From the NCBI GenBank assembly GCA_938035125.1, contig CALHNS010000032.1, positions 1 through 64,000 of the forward strand: 64,000 nucleotides of DNA, read 5' to 3'. The translations under genes and the position numbers were made by a program. This DNA comes from an uncultured Granulosicoccaceae bacterium. Its GTDB lineage: Bacteria > Pseudomonadota > Gammaproteobacteria > Granulosicoccales > Granulosicoccaceae. Positions 55,441-64,000 of this stretch are shown here, piece after piece. A model generated the notes under the pieces. The model had not been told where the DNA came from, searched no databases, and saw only the letters and a program-made list of their open reading frames with translations. Position 1 is the first letter of the stretch. The number at the start of each line of letters is the position of its first letter.

Positions 55441-56676
55441 ATGTTTACACCCCTAGTTCGCACAGCAACGGCTGTGTTAACAGCGGCCATCATTAGCGCT
55501 CCCGCTATGGCAGCTGATCTTGTCATCAACTACGACGATTTAAACGCAGCACCCAAAGAAGCGTTTGAAACAGCCGTAGCTAAGTTTCAAGAAGCTAACC
55601 CTGACATCAACGTTATTGTTAACAACACTGACCGCGAAGCTCACAAAACAGCCATTCGTAACTTCTTAAGTGCCGATGCACCTGATGTTACTTCTTGGTA
55701 CCCCGGTAACCGCATGGCACCTTTCGTCGATGCAGGTCAGTTCGAAGATATTTCCGATTTATGGGAATCTGAAGGTTGGTCAGACGCATTGGCATCAACT
55801 AAGCCATCAATGACTCGTGACGGCAAGCAATGGGGTGTTCCGTACACCTATTACCAGTGGGGCATCTACTACCGCTCTGACATCTTCGCTGACAACAACA
55901 TCACACCTCCAACCACTTGGGACGAGTTACTCTCAGCATCAGCTGCATTGAAAGAAGCTGGCGTTACTCCTTTCACCATTGGTACTAAGTTCTTATGGAC
56001 AGCAGCTGGTGTATTCGACTACCTAAACCTTCGTACTAACGGCTACGACGTTCACAACGACCTAACCGCCGGTAAGATCAAGTACACCGATCCACGCATC
56101 GTTGATGTATTCGAAAAGTGGAAAGAATTGGTTGAGCCTGGTTACTTTGTAGAAAATCACGCCACTATGTCTTGGCAGGAAGCACTAGCACCTTTCATTC
56201 AAGGCGAAGCGGCTATGTACGTTATGGGTAACTTCTCTGTTGCTGCTATGCGTGAAGGTGGTTTAACTGATGATCAAATCGATTACATCCCCTTCCCAAC
56301 TATCAACCCTGATGTGGCTCGTGCAGAAGAAGCACCAACCGATGCGTTCTTCATCCCTGCGAATGCGAAGAATAAAGAAGATGCAAAGAAATTCTTGAAA
56401 TTCGTTGTTGATGCTGACGTTCAAACTGAATGGAATGCAACACTAGGCCAGTTGCCTATCAACAAGAACGCAACTCCGGGTGACGATAAGTTTATCCAGA
56501 AAGGTTTTGAAACAGTGAGCACCGCTGCAGGCCTTGCGCAGTTCTATGATCGTGATGCGCCAGCTGAAATGGCCAAAGCGGGCATGGAAGGCTTCCAAGA
56601 GTTCATGGTTAAGCCTGAGCGTATGGATGACATCCTTAAGCGTTTAGACAAAGTTCAGGAACGTGTATACAAGTAA
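55441..56676 (+). CDS. Sugar ABC transporter substrate-binding protein
   Basis: A 411-residue CUT1-type binding protein with a Sec signal (MFTPLVRTATAVLTAAIISA, cleaved after AMA at about 24). 'LVINYDDLNAAPKEAFETAVAKFQEANPDINVIVNN', 'APDVTSWYPGNRMAPFVDAGQFEDISDLW', 'PYTYYQWGIYYRSDIF' and 'MYVMGNFSVAAMREGGL' are typical of the family. The codon choice looks more biased than in neighbours, consistent with high expression. Shine-Dalgarno GGAGAG 10 bases upstream. Probable substrate is a galactoside, inferred from the adjacent GH42, galK and galT. Confidence 0.9.
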   Translation: MFTPLVRTATAVLTAAIISAPAMAADLVINYDDLNAAPKEAFETAVAKFQEANPDINVIVNNTDREAHKTAIRNFLSADAPDVTSWYPGNRMAPFVDAGQFEDISDLWESEGWSDALASTKPSMTRDGKQWGVPYTYYQWGIYYRSDIFADNNITPPTTWDELLSASAALKEAGVTPFTIGTKFLWTAAGVFDYLNLRTNGYDVHNDLTAGKIKYTDPRIVDVFEKWKELVEPGYFVENHATMSWQEALAPFIQGEAAMYVMGNFSVAAMREGGLTDDQIDYIPFPTINPDVARAEEAPTDAFFIPANAKNKEDAKKFLKFVVDADVQTEWNATLGQLPINKNATPGDDKFIQKGFETVSTAAGLAQFYDRDAPAEMAKAGMEGFQEFMVKPERMDDILKRLDKVQERVYK

Positions 56677-56731
56677 GAGTTAACTTAAGCTTGACTCAAA
56701 GCAAACGTTTTATTACTGTTTGCTAGTAAGC

Positions 56732-56763
56732 AAAAAGGCCATGCTTAGTCATGGCCTTTTTTG
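56732..56763 (+). terminator. Rho-independent terminator between binding protein and permease genes
   Basis: AAAAAGGCCATG-cttagt-CATGGCCTTTTTTT: a 7-bp GC stem extended by A/T and a strong U-tract. A second hairpin GCAAAC...GTTTGC lies just before it (56701-56722). It would make permease expression depend on read-through. Confidence 0.85.
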
Positions 56764-56794
56764 TTTCCCTCTCACTGAAAAGGTTTGCCCATAA

Positions 56795-57715
56795 GTGAAT
56801 ACAGCCACCCGATCAGACATCCCTAAAAATCGAAGTTGGTATCAACGCAACCGGTTCGCGATTACTCCGTGGATCTTCTTAGCGCCTGCCATACTATTTT
56901 TCACCCTCTACGTCATTGCTCCTATTTTTCAATCTATCTGGATTTCATTTTTTGAATGGAATGGATTAGGTGCGAAAACATGGGTGGGCATGGGCAACTA
57001 TGTCGAATTAATGGATGACGATAGGTTTTACACCTCGCTTAAAAACAATCTCTGGTGGCTAGTGCTGTATATGCTGGCGGTGCCCATCGGATTGGCTATT
57101 GCCCTATTTTTAAACCAAACCGTTACCGGCATTCGCTTGTACAAATCGCTGTTCTTCTTTCCGTTTGTTATCAGCCAAGTGGTTGTCGGTTTAATATTCA
57201 CTTGGTTTTATAATCCGAACTTTGGCATCGTGGCCATTATTTGGGAATTTTTTGGCGCAACACCACCAGCCATTCTGGCTGATGAAGACTTAGTGACTTT
57301 CGGCATTATCTTCGCAGGCCTTTGGCCTCAAATCGCTTATTGCATGATTCTGTATTTAACCGGGCTGAACAATGTATCCCCCGATCAGATAGAAGCGGCA
57401 AGGCTTGATAACGCTAAAGGCTTTGGCATGCTGTGGCACGTAATTCTGCCGCAATTGAAACCAGCCACATTCATTGCGGTGGTGGTTACCGTTATCGGCG
57501 CCCTGCGATCATTCGACATGATTGCCATCATGACCGGAGGCGGGCCATGGGGGTCGTCGAACGTACTGGCCTATTTTATGTTCGAAACCTCATTGTCAGA
57601 ATACGGCTTTCGAATGGGTTACGGCTCAGCCATTGCCACGGTATTATTTTTAATCATGCTGGTGTACATCAGTTTCTTCTTATACCGCATGTACCAAGAC
57701 GAGAAGGGGAACTAG
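56795..57715 (+). CDS. Sugar ABC transporter permease (MalF/UgpA-type)
   Basis: A 306-residue permease with six helices. The N-terminal 'FAITPWIFLAPAILFFTLYVIAPIFQSIWISFFEW' is the usual CUT1 start. The EAA loop is 'IEAARLDNAKGFGMLWHVILPQLKPATFIAVVVTVIGALRSFDMIAIMTGGGPWGSSNVLAYFMFE'. GTG start 56795. It lies behind the terminator at 56732 and 4 bases before the second permease gene. Confidence 0.9.
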   Translation: MNTATRSDIPKNRSWYQRNRFAITPWIFLAPAILFFTLYVIAPIFQSIWISFFEWNGLGAKTWVGMGNYVELMDDDRFYTSLKNNLWWLVLYMLAVPIGLAIALFLNQTVTGIRLYKSLFFFPFVISQVVVGLIFTWFYNPNFGIVAIIWEFFGATPPAILADEDLVTFGIIFAGLWPQIAYCMILYLTGLNNVSPDQIEAARLDNAKGFGMLWHVILPQLKPATFIAVVVTVIGALRSFDMIAIMTGGGPWGSSNVLAYFMFETSLSEYGFRMGYGSAIATVLFLIMLVYISFFLYRMYQDEKGN

Positions 57716-57719
57716 AGCC

Positions 57720-58571
57720 ATGTTTCCAAAACCCATAGAAAAACGTGGTAAAGGCGCACTGCTTCGTTACCACTTGATATTGCCGGTTGCGTTAGTTATT
57801 TGGCTGCTTCCACTAATCGCCATCTTTCTTACTTCAATTCGCCCCGGCGCCGATATCAATGCCGGTAATGTATTTGGCTGGCCTTCAGATTTTCTATTTA
57901 TAGAAAATTACACCGCGGTTTTCACTCAATCAAAAGCTTGGTTGTACTTGCTGAATTCTTTTAAAATCACTATCCCAACCGTCATTCTGTCAGTATCTTT
58001 GGCCTGCTTAGCTGGTTACGCCCTGTCGGTTTACCGGTTCAAAGCGGCTCTGCCCTTATTCTTCCTATTTGTGGCCGGTAACTTCGTGCCGTTTCAAATC
58101 TTGATGGTTCCGGTTAGAGACTTCTCAGTGCAAACCGGCCTATACGACACCATCACCGGTTTGGTACTTTTCCATGCAGCCTTTCAAACTGGGTTTTGTA
58201 CCCTGTTCATGAGAAACTTCATTAAAGCTTTGCCTCATGAACTCATAGAATCTGCACGGATTGAAGGTGTGGGGGAATTCAAAATATTTTTCTACTTGGT
58301 ATTGCCACTGGTACGCCCAGCGATTGCCGCCCTTTCAGTACTGATCTTCACGTTCGTGTGGAATGATTTCTTTTGGGCCACCGTTCTTATACAAGGTGAT
58401 CATGGCCTGCCCATTACCGCAGGGGTTCGATCATTGAACGGGCAGTTCGTATCTCAGTGGCACTTGGTCTCTGCGGCATCATTACTTGCTGCCGTACCAC
58501 CGGTATTAATGTTCTTCACCATGCAAAAGCACTTCATTGCTGGATTAACACTGGGTGCTTCTAAGGGCTAA
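57720..58571 (+). CDS. Sugar ABC transporter permease (MalG/UgpE-type)
   Basis: A 283-residue permease. 'YHLILPVALVIWLLPLIAIFLTSIRPGADI' is helix 1, 'YALSVYRFKAALPLFFLFVAGNFVPFQILMVPV' is family-typical, and the EAA loop is 'ELIESARIEGVGEFKIFFYLVLPLVRPAIAAL'. It pairs with the preceding permease. The last residues (ASKG) and stop codon are formed by the first unit of a 7-bp tandem repeat. Confidence 0.9.
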   Translation: MFPKPIEKRGKGALLRYHLILPVALVIWLLPLIAIFLTSIRPGADINAGNVFGWPSDFLFIENYTAVFTQSKAWLYLLNSFKITIPTVILSVSLACLAGYALSVYRFKAALPLFFLFVAGNFVPFQILMVPVRDFSVQTGLYDTITGLVLFHAAFQTGFCTLFMRNFIKALPHELIESARIEGVGEFKIFFYLVLPLVRPAIAALSVLIFTFVWNDFFWATVLIQGDHGLPITAGVRSLNGQFVSQWHLVSAASLLAAVPPVLMFFTMQKHFIAGLTLGASKG

Positions 58572-58589
58572 GGGCTAAGGGCTAAGGGC
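58562..58589. repeat. 7-bp tandem repeat TAAGGGC x4 at the permease stop codon
   Basis: Four exact TAAGGGC units followed by TAAACCC. The permease stop codon (58569-58571) is inside unit 2. It lies in the 24-bp gap between convergent genes. Confidence 0.85.
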
Positions 58590-58595
58590 TAAACC

Positions 58596-59201
58596 CTACC
58601 AAAGCCCTGCCAATGTTGGCAGTACCCCAGCACGATGGGCAATATCAATGCCGATTAAAATGGGTGCTGCCAACAAGAACCACACCGCATCAAAGAACGC
58701 GTTCTGCATTTGTTTGATGTTTATCGTGTACTGCTCAATGTTGGTGAATTGAGAAAATGCAGGCACCAATCTGGGTGTTTTCGCTTTGTACGCTAAGTAC
58801 TCATCGCCCAGCATCTTTTCCAAATGGGCCTCTTCATCACGGATGGTGATGGGGTAAATCCAAACAAAGAACAGTAAAATTAAGCCGGTGATGATGAACG
58901 AACCCACCAGAAACCCAATGCCTACCCCACCGATCAAACTAAAACAATACAGCGGGTTACGAACCATCGAATAAGGGCCATCTTGAATGACCCGTTGATT
59001 CTTATAACCACAAATATAAATTGAGCACCACAATCGTCCTAGTGCTGCCACCACCACCATCGCAAAACCAAGCGCACGGATAAGGTACATAAACCCACTG
59101 GATGGATCCCACGCCGACACGGTGAGCAGTATCAAAGCGATAGTAATAAGGAAAAAGGCTCGGGAAACACCGATACGGTGCTGAGCTAAGAACGCTTGCA
59201 T
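58596..59201 (-). CDS. Isoprenylcysteine methyltransferase-like (ICMT/PEMT fold) membrane protein
   Basis: A 201-residue membrane protein with about five helices. 'GYKNQRVIQDGPYSMVRNPLYCFSLIGGVGIGFLVGS' is the ICMT/PEMT SAM-binding motif (GPY..vRNPlY), and 'RDEEAHLEKMLGDEYLAYKAKTPRLVP' is the matching C-terminal E..L....G..Y..Y....pR..P. Bacterial members may methylate lipids or small acceptors; the substrate is unknown. It converges on the permease gene with a gap of 24 bp. Confidence 0.83.
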   Translation of the reverse strand: MQAFLAQHRIGVSRAFFLITIALILLTVSAWDPSSGFMYLIRALGFAMVVVAALGRLWCSIYICGYKNQRVIQDGPYSMVRNPLYCFSLIGGVGIGFLVGSFIITGLILLFFVWIYPITIRDEEAHLEKMLGDEYLAYKAKTPRLVPAFSQFTNIEQYTINIKQMQNAFFDAVWFLLAAPILIGIDIAHRAGVLPTLAGLW

Positions 59202-59348
59202 GCGGGAAAACCAGAACGTGAATTACGGAAGACAAAGAGTATAGCTTGCTCCGTGAAGGGCATATACCCAAGTTTTTGGGCAAGCTTATCCGCAGCTGGC
59301 AAACGCCCTAGATGGTAGACGACCCTTGAAACGGCAGGTAAACCGCAG

Positions 59349-59849
59349 TTATTTTAACGCTGACCATGCAGCATCTGAAGCCTGCTTATAGGTTTCCCAA
59401 TTGCCATCAGTCCAGCGATCCCGCCCAGCAGCTGCATAAAATAAATACAGCTTATCGCCCAAGATTTCCCAGTGTTTTCCATTGGTTTTCACCAATCCGT
59501 TGCCGATACTGAGCGCATTGGCGCAGTGCCCGTTATAAGCTGGCTCGTACTTTTCAGGGTTGGCTGCAAATAAATCAGCACTTTCTTGACTAAAAAACTG
59601 CCATTTCGCGCCTTTATAAGACACCGTAAATGACTTTTTACCCGTAACTGAAGGCTCTTGCGGAGCTCTTTGCAATTCATGATAGGCGACCGTGTCTTTT
59701 CCACCAATGGCAACGCCTTTGAAACGACTTTTCGAAACAGGTTCAGCCGCAAAAGCCGAGGCGCTGAACACGCTCAACACAATCATTATAAAAAGGCGTT
59801 GGGATAGTAACGATAATTGTTGTAAGGGTGTACGTTCTGTTGCGTTCAT
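59349..59849 (-). CDS. YHS-domain exported protein
   Basis: A 166-residue protein. An N-terminal hydrophobic signal (SLLSQRLFIMIVLSVFSASAFA) is followed by a YHS-like domain: 'GVAIGGKDTVAYHELQRAPQ', 'SFTVSYKGAKWQFFSQESADLFAANPEKYEPAYNGHCANALSIGN'. YHS domains bind metals, and the Cys/His in 'NGHCA' may do so. ATG 59849 with a GGGGAG-like site upstream is preferred over the in-frame ATG 57 bases earlier. It is probably periplasmic; role unknown. Confidence 0.82.
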   Translation of the reverse strand: MNATERTPLQQLSLLSQRLFIMIVLSVFSASAFAAEPVSKSRFKGVAIGGKDTVAYHELQRAPQEPSVTGKKSFTVSYKGAKWQFFSQESADLFAANPEKYEPAYNGHCANALSIGNGLVKTNGKHWEILGDKLYLFYAAAGRDRWTDGNWETYKQASDAAWSALK

Positions 59850-59909
59850 AGTGCTGGCTCCCCTGCAGTGTCTTAACAGCATCATACCAACAACTTTGAC
59901 TCGCAAAAT

Positions 59910-60950
59910 CTAGCTTGGTTCGCTCAACAGGCGTTTTGATGCCTTAAATAGGCCCTTGAAAACGGCGAAAATCAGAAAACCAAGCAAAACGCCAAATACA
60001 TCAAATAAAAAATCTTGCACATCTGGGCTTCGGCCCACGGCATGGCGCTGCAAAGCTTCAGTGGCCACCGCAAGAACACCCAACCCCACGAGCACTTGCC
60101 GATGCAACAACCCCCAGTGCTTGTGGAAAATTAACACCGCAAGCGTTAACACGGCGAACAGAATCACGTGCCCATTTTGCATCAGTGAACTGAATTGACC
60201 GCTAGTTATACCGCCACCCAAATGGTTTAATGATCGTTTAAAAATCGTAAAAAACGCACTTACCGCATCGCTAGAAGCCAATACAGCGCCCAACAGCGGG
60301 CCAAGTATTCCCACAACCACCACAGTAGGCATACGCGCGCGTCGCCAAGCCCTGTAAATACCAATACATAATGTGATTAACCAAAGCCCCGCTAAGAGGT
60401 ACTGACTCACCCTATACCTTGCATCTTCATCTACCGAGCTTAACGTTAAGTTGGATAGTTGCCAATCCGTTTGTGGTGGCGATGAAAACAATACTTCAAT
60501 AGATGTGTTGGGCTGTTCCAATTCAATCACTTCATCCAGTGTTACCAACGATTGAAAAAACATCGGCCGTTCAACCAGCAGATACTTATTAGATCTGGTG
60601 GGATCCTTTAATAGTAAAACAGGCGCTGGGTGCCACGTTAATCGATCGGCCGCGGACGTATCGGTCTGTAATGTGGCTTGAAGCCGCAGAAGAGAGGCAT
60701 TTATCGGCAACGCTATGTGTCTAGAAATTCTTCCACGCTTATTTATATCGCGCTGCACTCCGATAACACCCTCATTACTCACACTGATTTTGGAAGCAGG
60801 CCCGCTACTCTGCCAACCTAAAGGATTGGCAGCGTCGGCTTCAATCAATAACCGCTCGGTTATAACCGGAGTTCGCCAAGTTGGAGAAGCAGCAAAGTGC
60901 GTTAGCCAAGACAACAACAGCACCCAGCACATCAGTGCAAAGAATCTCAC
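59910..60950 (-). CDS. VanZ family membrane protein
   Basis: A 346-residue protein. One N-terminal helix is followed by a roughly 150-residue extracytoplasmic beta-rich region (residues 30-180) and then five C-terminal helices with the VanZ-like core 'NGHVILFAVLTLAVLIF' and 'GLGVLAVATEALQRHAVGRSPDVQDFLFDVFGVLLGFLIF'. The large soluble insertion is unusual for VanZ proteins, which are normally helices only. The start codon GTG overlaps the molybdopterin gene's TGA (GTGA), implying coupled translation of two seemingly unrelated proteins. Confidence 0.82.
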   Translation of the reverse strand: MRFFALMCWVLLLSWLTHFAASPTWRTPVITERLLIEADAANPLGWQSSGPASKISVSNEGVIGVQRDINKRGRISRHIALPINASLLRLQATLQTDTSAADRLTWHPAPVLLLKDPTRSNKYLLVERPMFFQSLVTLDEVIELEQPNTSIEVLFSSPPQTDWQLSNLTLSSVDEDARYRVSQYLLAGLWLITLCIGIYRAWRRARMPTVVVVGILGPLLGAVLASSDAVSAFFTIFKRSLNHLGGGITSGQFSSLMQNGHVILFAVLTLAVLIFHKHWGLLHRQVLVGLGVLAVATEALQRHAVGRSPDVQDFLFDVFGVLLGFLIFAVFKGLFKASKRLLSEPS

Positions 60951-62995
60951 GAATAGGCGCGCGCGTGCACGGCAGTGTCGTGAAATACCGCTCCACCGTT
61001 AGGCTTACCTGGTTCTGCGGATACCAATGCGTTGATGCCAACCTTGCCTTCAAAATGCTCGTTAGGCCATAAGCTTTCTACGACAACTGTACCGCGCTGC
61101 AATCCGTCAAATAGTTTAGCCCGCACAACCACTTCAGCTAACGCATTACTTAAGATAATGAATTCACCGTCAGTCAATCCATAGGTTGTTAAGTCTTCAG
61201 GATGCATTAAGGCAACAGGTTCTTTTTCCATTTTTTGAGACGAGGCTGTTTCTGTAAAGCTGGTGTTTAGAAACTGTCTGGCAGGGGCTGTGATAAGGCG
61301 CAAAGGATGCGCAGCTGTGGCTGCATCGATCACCTCCCAATGATCGGGCAAGCTTGGCATACCCTCACTGTTTGGCCCGATGGCTGACCAGTTCGGAGCA
61401 AAATGAAAGCGCTTATCCGGTGTTTGAAAACCGGTTAAATGATTTTGATCGTCAAATGACTTTGCACAATCGATCCCGCCTTTCTTGTGAACCGTTTCAG
61501 CATCAGGCCAACCCGAAGCTTCTAGCAGCTCATCAATTAATTCCCATTCTGTTTTAAAAAAACCGGGATGATCTAACGCTAAACGCTTAGCCAAGGCTTG
61601 CAATAACCAATGATTACTTCTGCATTCGCCAGGTGGGTTAATCATTTTTTTACCAATTTGCAAATGAGTGTGCCCAGTGGCTGTATAGATATCATCGTGT
61701 TCAAGGAACATAGTGGCAGGCAAAACAATGTCGGCAAGCTTTGCCGTATCGGTTAGAAATTGCTCGTGAACTACTGTGAATAAGTCACTGCGCATAAGCC
61801 CTTTTCTTACATCCAAACTTTGTGGTGCCACCACGGCTGGGTTGGTATTTTGAATAAGCAACGCCTTAATTTCAGGCCCGCCTTGTAAATCTTTTTCATC
61901 ACCTAACAGCGCAGGCCCAATACGCGATTGATCGATAACTCGAATGGAATCATCAAGTAAATCTTTACCTTCTATTTGTGTGGTGTCTAGGTTATAAATA
62001 ACCGAATTGCCATACAAAGCCCCGCCGTTCGGATATTGCCAAGCACCGGTTATTGCGGGTAAACACGTTGCTGCGTGCATGTTCACCGCCCCGTTTCTGG
62101 AGCGTGAAAATCCGTAACCCAAGCGAATGAAACTGTTATTGGTTTCGCCATACCATTGTGCAAATTGTTCGATCTGATTTACCGGCAAGCCTGTGATAGC
62201 TGACGCCCATTGAGGGTCTCGGCTTTTAACATGCGCTTCTAGCGCTTCGTAATCTTTTGTATGAGTTTGTAAATAATCACGATCGGCATAACCATCTCGA
62301 AACAAAATATGCATAACAGCGCAAGCTAATGCGCCGTCGGTACCTGGCTTTAAACATAGGTGTAAATCGGCTTTTTGTGCAGTACGCGTATGATAAGGAT
62401 CGATTACAACAAACCGTGCGTTTTGATTTCGTCGAGCTTTTGCCACACTGTTCATTACATTAACTTGCGTGTTAACGGGGTTCCCGCCCCACATAACAAT
62501 CAGATCGGCAAACGCCATGCGCATAGAATTAGCGCCTTGATTCGCGCCCACCCCTGCTTTGTAACCCGCTTCGGATAAAGCCACACAAAACGTGGAGTGC
62601 TGACGAGATGTTTTAAAGGCGTGGCGAAAACGATTCAAACCATCGCGCTGAACCCACCCCATGGTGCCGGCATAGTGATAAGGCCAAATGGCTTCACCGC
62701 CAAATTCTGCTGCAATGGCTGTAAATTTATTAACAATTTCATCTAACGCCTCGTCCCAACTGATCCTTTCAAAACGCGGTGTTTCTTCGCTTTTAGCATT
62801 AACCCGTTTTAACGGATGTTTTAAACGATCTGGGTGATGCACTCGTTCTTGGTAACGCGACACTTTGGCACAAATCACCCCATCGGTATAAGGGTGATCT
62901 TTTGCACCGTACACTCGGCCAATGGTGTTCTCATCCAGCACCTCTACATCGAGCGCGCAGACACTGGGGCAATCGTGCGGGCACACAGAACGCAC
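60947..62995 (-). CDS. Molybdopterin-dependent oxidoreductase (DMSO reductase/formate dehydrogenase superfamily)
   Basis: A 682-residue Mo/W-bisMGD enzyme. The N-terminal 4Fe-4S motif is C5-x3-C9-x3-C13...C42 (VCPHDCPSVCALDV...GVICAKVSRY). 'WDEALDEIVNKFTAIAAEFGGEAIWPYHYAGTMG', 'LIVMWGGNPVNTQ', 'FVVIDPYHTRTAQKADLHLCLKPGTDGALACA' and 'LADIVLPATMFLEHDDIY' are cofactor-binding elements, and the C-terminal 'MHPEDLTTYGLTDGEFIILSN' is the Molydop_binding domain. No TAT signal, so it is cytoplasmic. No partner subunit is adjacent. It starts at GTG 62995, and a more upstream start is not visible. Confidence 0.88.
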   Translation of the reverse strand: MRSVCPHDCPSVCALDVEVLDENTIGRVYGAKDHPYTDGVICAKVSRYQERVHHPDRLKHPLKRVNAKSEETPRFERISWDEALDEIVNKFTAIAAEFGGEAIWPYHYAGTMGWVQRDGLNRFRHAFKTSRQHSTFCVALSEAGYKAGVGANQGANSMRMAFADLIVMWGGNPVNTQVNVMNSVAKARRNQNARFVVIDPYHTRTAQKADLHLCLKPGTDGALACAVMHILFRDGYADRDYLQTHTKDYEALEAHVKSRDPQWASAITGLPVNQIEQFAQWYGETNNSFIRLGYGFSRSRNGAVNMHAATCLPAITGAWQYPNGGALYGNSVIYNLDTTQIEGKDLLDDSIRVIDQSRIGPALLGDEKDLQGGPEIKALLIQNTNPAVVAPQSLDVRKGLMRSDLFTVVHEQFLTDTAKLADIVLPATMFLEHDDIYTATGHTHLQIGKKMINPPGECRSNHWLLQALAKRLALDHPGFFKTEWELIDELLEASGWPDAETVHKKGGIDCAKSFDDQNHLTGFQTPDKRFHFAPNWSAIGPNSEGMPSLPDHWEVIDAATAAHPLRLITAPARQFLNTSFTETASSQKMEKEPVALMHPEDLTTYGLTDGEFIILSNALAEVVVRAKLFDGLQRGTVVVESLWPNEHFEGKVGINALVSAEPGKPNGGAVFHDTAVHARAYS

Positions 62996-63132
62996 TGTGT
63001 TAATGAGGGGGCGAGAGGCGATGGTTAAGTCCTTATGGTATTTGCATCTATACGAACCTTAGCAAATCAAAACCATTCAGTCTGCCACAGCGAGGCATTT
63101 TCATTGAAGAGACCCAAGTTAAGCCATTACCA

Positions 63133-64000
63133 TTAAACGGCCGCTTTTAATCCACCTTGTTCATCAGCATTGATCTGGCTTATCAGATTCGCCAAGGCCT
63201 CATCCACTTTATCGTTTTCCACCTGACAGGTGCCTGCGGCTGCATGACCTCCACCACCATAGGCCAGCATCAATTCACCTACGTTAGTTGTACAGCTTCG
63301 ATCAAAAATAGATTTACCCGTTGCAAACACCGTGTTCTGTTGCTTCAGGCCCCACATTTGATGAATGGAGATATTGCATTGTGGGAACATGGCGTAAATG
63401 GCGAAACGACTGCCAGGATAAATAATGTCTTCATCGCGCAAATCCAAAACTACTAAGTTTTGATGCACCGTCGAGCAGCGCTTAATTTGCGCTTCAAAAT
63501 CAGCCTTATGGTGTTCATAAAGCTCCACTCGTTCCACCACATCCGGTAGAGACAAAATTTCTTCAATACTGTGATTAGCGCAGAAGTCGATGAGCTGCAT
63601 CATCAGTTCATAGTTGGAAATCCGGAAATCTCGAAAACGGCCTAAACCAGTTCGAGAGTCCATCAACATATTCAATAATTCCCAGTTTTCAGGGTTGAGC
63701 ACTTCGTCCATTGAAAACTGCGCAGAGTCCGCCTTATCTACCGCTGTCATCATTTCATCCCAACGGCTCGGGAATGCCTCGTGCCCACCGTAGTGCTTCC
63801 AAACGATACGGGCAGCAGAATCTGCTTCTGCATCGATAACGTAATTTTTTTGACCCGTACCATTTCGCATCGCTTCAGATTCATGATGATCAAAAACGAT
63901 GTGCGCGCTTGCCACATAAGGTAAGTTTGTGGTGATGTCTTGTTCAGTGATATCAATGACACCATCTTGCATATCTTTGGGATGGACGAATTTTATGTCA
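63133..64000 (-). CDS. DHH/DHHA1 family phosphoesterase, 5'-truncated by window edge
   Basis: The frame is open to base 64000 (reads DIKFVHPKDMQDG before the internal ATG 63972), so the N-terminal DHH motif I region lies outside the window. Visible: 'HIVFDHHESEAMRNG' (DHH motif III-like), a helical linker and the C-terminal DHHA1 'MLAYGGGGHAAAGTCQV' (GGGH nucleotide/phosphate site). Relatives are exopolyphosphatase-like or oligonucleotide phosphoesterases. At least 289 residues are present. Confidence 0.83.
   Translation of the reverse strand, partial: DIKFVHPKDMQDGVIDITEQDITTNLPYVASAHIVFDHHESEAMRNGTGQKNYVIDAEADSAARIVWKHYGGHEAFPSRWDEMMTAVDKADSAQFSMDEVLNPENWELLNMLMDSRTGLGRFRDFRISNYELMMQLIDFCANHSIEEILSLPDVVERVELYEHHKADFEAQIKRCSTVHQNLVVLDLRDEDIIYPGSRFAIYAMFPQCNISIHQMWGLKQQNTVFATGKSIFDRSCTTNVGELMLAYGGGGHAAAGTCQVENDKVDEALANLISQINADEQGGLKAAV

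Overview
The window looks like a stretch of chromosome from a marine or saline-habitat gammaproteobacterium. The case rests on gene content: a LeuA-MaeB-HopJ operon, glycine-betaine genes (MttB family, a GlxA/GbdR-type regulator, betaine-homocysteine methyltransferase), gamma-glutamyl-polyamine catabolism, and a chromosomal integron-type cassette array. No rRNA or phylogenetic marker is present, so a family-level assignment is not attempted.

Layout. (1) 1-4800: the end of a glycosyltransferase, a VOC protein, a small ParB-like-fold protein, a secreted CHRD/FN3-like protein and a lipoprotein. (2) About 4.8-14.9 kb is an accessory region. Small unrelated genes (hydrolase, GST, GFA protein, membrane and coiled-coil proteins, broken paiB and GNAT genes) all lie on the minus strand. 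From about 6.1 kb they are separated by imperfect palindromes with RYYYAAC...GTTRRRY-like ends. I read this as an integron cassette array with no integrase in the window (a CALIN). (3) Inside the array, 8358-12850 is a 4.5-kb element with perfect 25-bp terminal inverted repeats. It carries an IS1595/ISXO2-type transposase with a promoter that appears to be operator-controlled, a small HTH protein, an unknown coiled-coil/winged-helix-like protein, a tRNA-Cys-like gene with a distorted anticodon arm, two tiny ORFs (one with a textbook Shine-Dalgarno) and a two-gene AbiL-type (OLD/ABC-like ATPase + RloB) putative anti-phage system. This is the most interesting object in the window.

(4) 15.1-24.6 kb: MAPEG protein, PLP enzymes (class V, group II decarboxylase, class IV), a ThDP enzyme, a FemAB/BioF2-like acyltransferase, YdcF, a JmjC-like cupin and a DUF6524 protein. 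(5) 24.7-31.3 kb: a polyamine uptake and degradation operon (TAT-exported binding protein, two permeases, ATPase, PuuA-like, PuuB-like). (6) 31.4-33.5 kb: DUF5658 and an S41 protease lipoprotein. (7) 33.5-40 kb: GlxA-type regulator, MttB-family methyltransferase, dual-specificity phosphatase, FemAB-like protein, betaine-homocysteine methyltransferase, DUF445. (8) 40-44.6 kb: leuL(leader)-leuA-maeB-hopJ. (9) 44.7-49.7 kb: DUF3820, EamA, a second S41 lipoprotein, histidine phosphatase, class III aminotransferase. (10) 49.7-58.6 kb: a galactoside module (ABC ATPase, galK, galT, GH42 beta-galactosidase, sugar-binding protein, two permeases). (11) 58.6-64 kb: ICMT-like, YHS, VanZ, a molybdopterin oxidoreductase and the end of a DHH phosphoesterase.

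A recurring feature of the core genome is short degenerate tandem repeats (7, 13 and 15 bp) that sit exactly on gene ends and run through stop or start codons. Four such places are seen. All function calls come from reading the translations; no database search was run.
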